Below, piece by piece: positions 61,621-64,000 of a DNA stretch of 64,000 bases. The notes under the pieces were generated by a model. That model was not told where the DNA came from. It did no database searches and saw only the letters and a program-made list of their open reading frames with translations. The number at the start of each line of letters is the position of its first letter. The stretch's first letter is position 1. Source of the stretch: Nocardioides sp. Soil774 (GTDB lineage Bacteria; Actinomycetota; Actinomycetes; Propionibacteriales; Nocardioidaceae); NCBI RefSeq assembly GCF_001428125.1, contig NZ_LMSM01000005.1:191701-255700 (forward strand), in the 5' to 3' direction. The translations under genes were made by a program, and so were the position numbers.

Positions 61621-62922
61621 TCAGTACGCCGCGGACAGCAGGTCCGCGCTCGCGGCCCGTGCCCGGTCGACCACGTCGACGGGCACGGGCCGCTGCGCTG
61701 CCACCCGTGCCTGCCACACCTGCAGCGCGACCACGCGGGCCGCGGCCTCCTCGACGCGCTCGCGCGACACCTCGCCCGACTCGATCGCGTCGACCACGAT
61801 CTGGTGGGTGGTGGCGGTGTCGACCGGCATGAGCAGCAGGTCGGCACCTGCCTCCAGCGCCTGGAGCGCGGGAGTCGGGCGGCCGCCCACCGCGCCCATG
61901 CCGAGCGAGTCGGTGATCGTGACGCCCTCGAAGCCGAGCTCGTCGCGCAGCAGGTCGTAGACCTCCGGCGCCATGCTCGCCGGCACGTCGGGCGCGATCG
62001 AGGTGAGGTCGAGGTGGCTCATCATCACCGCGGGCGCGTGGTGGGCGATCCCCGACTCGAACGGCGGGAGGTCGTGCGCCTCGATCTCGGCCAGGGTGGA
62101 GTCGACGACCGGCAGCGCGTCGTGGCTGTCGGTCGTCGCGGTGCCGTGGCCGGGAAAGTGCTTGATGGTGGAGACGATGCCGGCGTCGTCGTAGCCCTTG
62201 ACGGCCGCGCCGACGGCCTGTGCGGCGACCTTCGGGTCCTCCGAGGGCGAGCGGGCGCCGATCGTCGGGTCGGCGGCACCGATGGTCACGTCGGCGACCG
62301 GGGCGAAGACCCAGGTGAAGCCGAGACCCCGCAGCTCCAGGCCGGTGGTCAGGGCGGCCGCGCGGGTGACCCGGCGCCCCAGGCGTGCGTCTGCCTGGAT
62401 GGCGAGACCTGCCGACTGGAAGTGCGGGAAGTCCGTGGCGATGCCGCGCAGGTGCGAGACGTAGCCGCCCTCCTGGTCCACGCCGATCACCGGCGGGAAG
62501 TCACGGCCGTCCTCGCGCGCGGCCTGTGCCAGCGCCGTCGTCATGGCCCGCACCTGGGCCTCGTCGACGACGTTGTCGCTGGTGACCGAGACCCCGGCGA
62601 GGTGCAGGTCGCGCACCATGGCCGCGGGCTCCTCGGGGTCGGTGCCGTGGAAGCGCCCGACGATCACACCACCGGCGAGCTGCTCGGGGGTCCAGGTGCT
62701 CACCAGCTCGCGGGCCGCGTCGAGCTCACCCAGCGTCGGTCCCCACGAGGTCGGGGTGTCGGGGTCCTGCGCCTGCTCGGTGACCGACGGGGACGCAGAC
62801 GTGGGCCGACTGCTCGACGACGGCTCCGGGCCGGCCTGCTCCGACGTGGACGTCAGGCCGCACCCGCTCACCAGCAGTGCGGCTGCCGCGATCGAGGCGA
62901 GGCGGGGGCGGGTCAGGAGCAC
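61621..62922 (-). CDS. GH3 family beta-N-acetylhexosaminidase lipoprotein (NagZ-like)
   Basis: This 433-residue protein has a lipoprotein signal (LLVSGC, lipidated Cys at about 21), a Ser/Pro/Thr-rich linker and a GH3 catalytic domain. Signatures are IGVDQEGGYVSHLRG (about 145-160), KHFPGHGTATTDSHDALP (His/Asp, about 253-270) and VTITDSLGMGA (catalytic Asp, about 333-343). It should cleave N-acetylglucosamine from peptidoglycan or related glycans at the cell surface. The start is GTG, with TAACCT 7 bases before it. Confidence 0.9.
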   Translation of the reverse strand: MLLTRPRLASIAAAALLVSGCGLTSTSEQAGPEPSSSSRPTSASPSVTEQAQDPDTPTSWGPTLGELDAARELVSTWTPEQLAGGVIVGRFHGTDPEEPAAMVRDLHLAGVSVTSDNVVDEAQVRAMTTALAQAAREDGRDFPPVIGVDQEGGYVSHLRGIATDFPHFQSAGLAIQADARLGRRVTRAAALTTGLELRGLGFTWVFAPVADVTIGAADPTIGARSPSEDPKVAAQAVGAAVKGYDDAGIVSTIKHFPGHGTATTDSHDALPVVDSTLAEIEAHDLPPFESGIAHHAPAVMMSHLDLTSIAPDVPASMAPEVYDLLRDELGFEGVTITDSLGMGAVGGRPTPALQALEAGADLLLMPVDTATTHQIVVDAIESGEVSRERVEEAAARVVALQVWQARVAAQRPVPVDVVDRARAASADLLSAAY

Positions 62923-62929
62923 GCGGGGG

Positions 62930-62935
62930 AGGTTA
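62930..62935 (-). promoter_or_regulatory. Candidate -10 box of the GH3 gene
   Basis: TAACCT on the minus strand, 7 bases before the GTG at 62922. Confidence 0.45.
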
Positions 62936-62963
62936 CCGGCCGCACCCCGGCAATCGGGAAACC

Positions 62964-63560
62964 TCAGGCGCGGGCGGCGAGCTCGGCGTGGACCTCGGTG
63001 ACACGGCGCCGCAGGTCGTCGAGCGTGCCGGTGTTGTCGACGACGTACGTCGCGAGTGCGAGCCGGTCCGCACGGCTGGCCTGGGCGGCGATCCTGGCCT
63101 CGGCTTCGGCGCGCGACCAGCCCCGCTCACGCTCCATCCGGTCGACCTGCACCTCGACCGGGGCGTCCACGACGACGACGGCGTCGAACGAGCCGGCCCG
63201 GCCCACCTCGGCGAGGAGCGGAATGTCGTGCACCACGACCGCGTCGGGCGCCGCCTCGGCCTCGAGCTCGGCGCTGCGCCGGTGCACGAGCGGGTGGATG
63301 ATCGCCTCCAGCCGCCGGCGCGCCCCGGGGTCGGCGAACACCAGGGCCCCCATCGCCGGACGGTCGAGCTCGCCGTCGGGGCCGAGGACGTCATCGCCGA
63401 ACTCGGCCACGACGGCGTCGAGACCGGGGGTGCCCTTCGCCACGACCTCCCGGGCCAGCGCGTCGGCGTCGATGACGACCGCGCCCAGCTCGGCGAGGAT
63501 GGACGAGACGGAGCTCTTGCCGGAGGCGATGCCCCCGGTGAGCCCGACCCGGACCGTCAC
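62964..63560 (-). CDS. coaE: Dephospho-CoA kinase
   Basis: The last enzyme of CoA synthesis, adding the 3'-phosphate to dephospho-CoA. The 198-residue protein has the P-loop [16 protein letters not shown] (about 5-20), the conserved [12 protein letters not shown] (about 28-39, catalytic Asp) and [11 protein letters not shown]. It lacks the extra C-terminal domain found in some actinobacterial CoaE proteins. The start is GTG at 63560, which overlaps the stop of the upstream aminotransferase. Confidence 0.93.
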   Translation of the reverse strand: MTVRVGLTGGIASGKSSVSSILAELGAVVIDADALAREVVAKGTPGLDAVVAEFGDDVLGPDGELDRPAMGALVFADPGARRRLEAIIHPLVHRRSAELEAEAAPDAVVVHDIPLLAEVGRAGSFDAVVVVDAPVEVQVDRMERERGWSRAEAEARIAAQASRADRLALATYVVDNTGTLDDLRRRVTEVHAELAARA

Positions 63561-64000
63561 CGGTCCCGGCCGGCGGCGTGCTCGGCCGCGGCGAGCAGGA
63601 CGCACGTGGCGACGCCCTCCATGGCTGCGGTGACCTCGGCGAGCGGCGGCATGGTCGGCGCGAGGCGGATGTTGGTGTCGTCGGGGTCCTGCTTGTAGGG
63701 GAACGACGAGCCGGCCGGGGTCAGCGCGATGCCGGCCTCCTTGGCGAGCGCGACGACCCGCGACGCGGTGCCGGGCACGACGTCGAGGTTGACGAAGTAG
63801 CCGCCGGTGGGGGTGTTCCAGGTCGCCACGCCACGCCCGCCGAGCCGCTCGGCGAGCACCCGGTCGACCTCCGCGAACTTGGGCGCGATGATCTCGCGGT
63901 GCTTGACCATGTGGTCGCGCACGCCCTGGGCCGACCCGAAGAGCTCGAGGTGGCGCAGGTGGTTGACCTTGTCGGGGCCGATGGAGCCGTTGCCGAGGTG
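63557..64000 (-). CDS. C-terminal part of a PLP-dependent aminotransferase (AspC-like, truncated by window edge)
   Basis: This frame runs to the right edge and gives the last 147 residues of a class I/II aminotransferase, including [17 protein letters not shown] and the substrate-binding Arg in [13 protein letters not shown]. It is close in pattern to M. tuberculosis AspC (Rv3722c). The N-terminal part with the PLP lysine lies outside the window. The stop overlaps the coaE start (4 bases). Confidence 0.85.
   Translation of the reverse strand, partial: HLGNGSIGPDKVNHLRHLELFGSAQGVRDHMVKHREIIAPKFAEVDRVLAERLGGRGVATWNTPTGGYFVNLDVVPGTASRVVALAKEAGIALTPAGSSFPYKQDPDDTNIRLAPTMPPLAEVTAAMEGVATCVLLAAAEHAAGRDR

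Overview
The window is a stretch of high-GC actinobacterial chromosome, most likely Nocardioides or a close relative. This rests on the strong G/C bias at third codon positions, a dense set of actinobacterial families (SepH, DUF3710, DUF3159, DUF4193, DUF3093, DUF4235, DUF7455, DUF5998), a mycobacterial-type LexA box, and the frequent use of GTG starts. The genus is an inference. About 60 protein genes fill the window, many joined by 1-4 base stop/start overlaps. I see no rRNA, tRNA, CRISPR array, prophage, insertion sequence or secondary-metabolite cluster. This is mainly core genome.

Layout. 1-2027: the tail of an unidentified gene, a pair of palindromic repeats, an ECF-type sigma factor with a coupled membrane-anchored partner, and a third copy of the palindrome. 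2028-9646 (minus strand): amino-acid permease, dxs, SMP-30-like lactonase, a tandem-Nudix gene split by an amber codon, a small gene under a perfect SOS box, GNAT, SRPBCC protein, YjbQ and a thiamine-binding-like protein. 9675-16078: DUF3105 protein, HIT-like protein coupled to aconitase, a divergent P-loop kinase across a perfect 18-bp palindrome, a possible 34-residue protein and a coiled-coil membrane protein.

16100-26221 follows, from memory, the M. tuberculosis Rv2689c-Rv2701c block: TRAM RNA methyltransferase, APC-like permease, two TrkA proteins, DUF3159, OB-fold protein, DUF3710, dut, DUF3093, (DUF4235, an XRE regulator), DUF4193 and suhB. Ferrochelatase, an MFS exporter, a lactone oxidase, a TRIC channel, SepH, a MOSC protein, a rhodanese and thymidine kinase follow, then a phosphodiesterase/DUF5998 pair and a GNAT/acyl-CoA-ligase fusion (to 38541). 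38655-50592 has topoisomerase IV A and B (ParC, ParE) about 7 kb apart. Between them lie an LprG-like lipoprotein/P55-like exporter pair, a beta carbonic anhydrase and a GMC oxidoreductase/aldehyde dehydrogenase pair.

50879-64000: DUF7455, DUF456 and EamA proteins, the principal sigma factor (rpoD/sigA), a HhH-GPD protein, a universal stress protein, a GCS2-family ligase, DUF4192, DNA polymerase IV, the SigB-type sigma factor, a GH3 lipoprotein, coaE and a truncated aminotransferase. Replication and topology (ParC/ParE), transcription (SigA, SigB, an ECF factor), isoprenoid and haem synthesis (Dxs, ferrochelatase), the TCA cycle (aconitase) and DNA repair (DinB, dUTPase) are all represented.

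At more than 20 genes a TAnnnT-like -10 hexamer lies 6-8 bases before the start codon, which predicts leaderless mRNAs. The best leads for something new are the SOS-boxed unknown gene (7337-7753), the amber-split double-Nudix gene (6435-7316), three families of intergenic palindromes, the 9-codon leaderless mini-ORF abutting dinB, the acnA/kinase palindrome and the tiny ORF at 14449-14553. I found no clear evidence of a wholly new multi-gene system.
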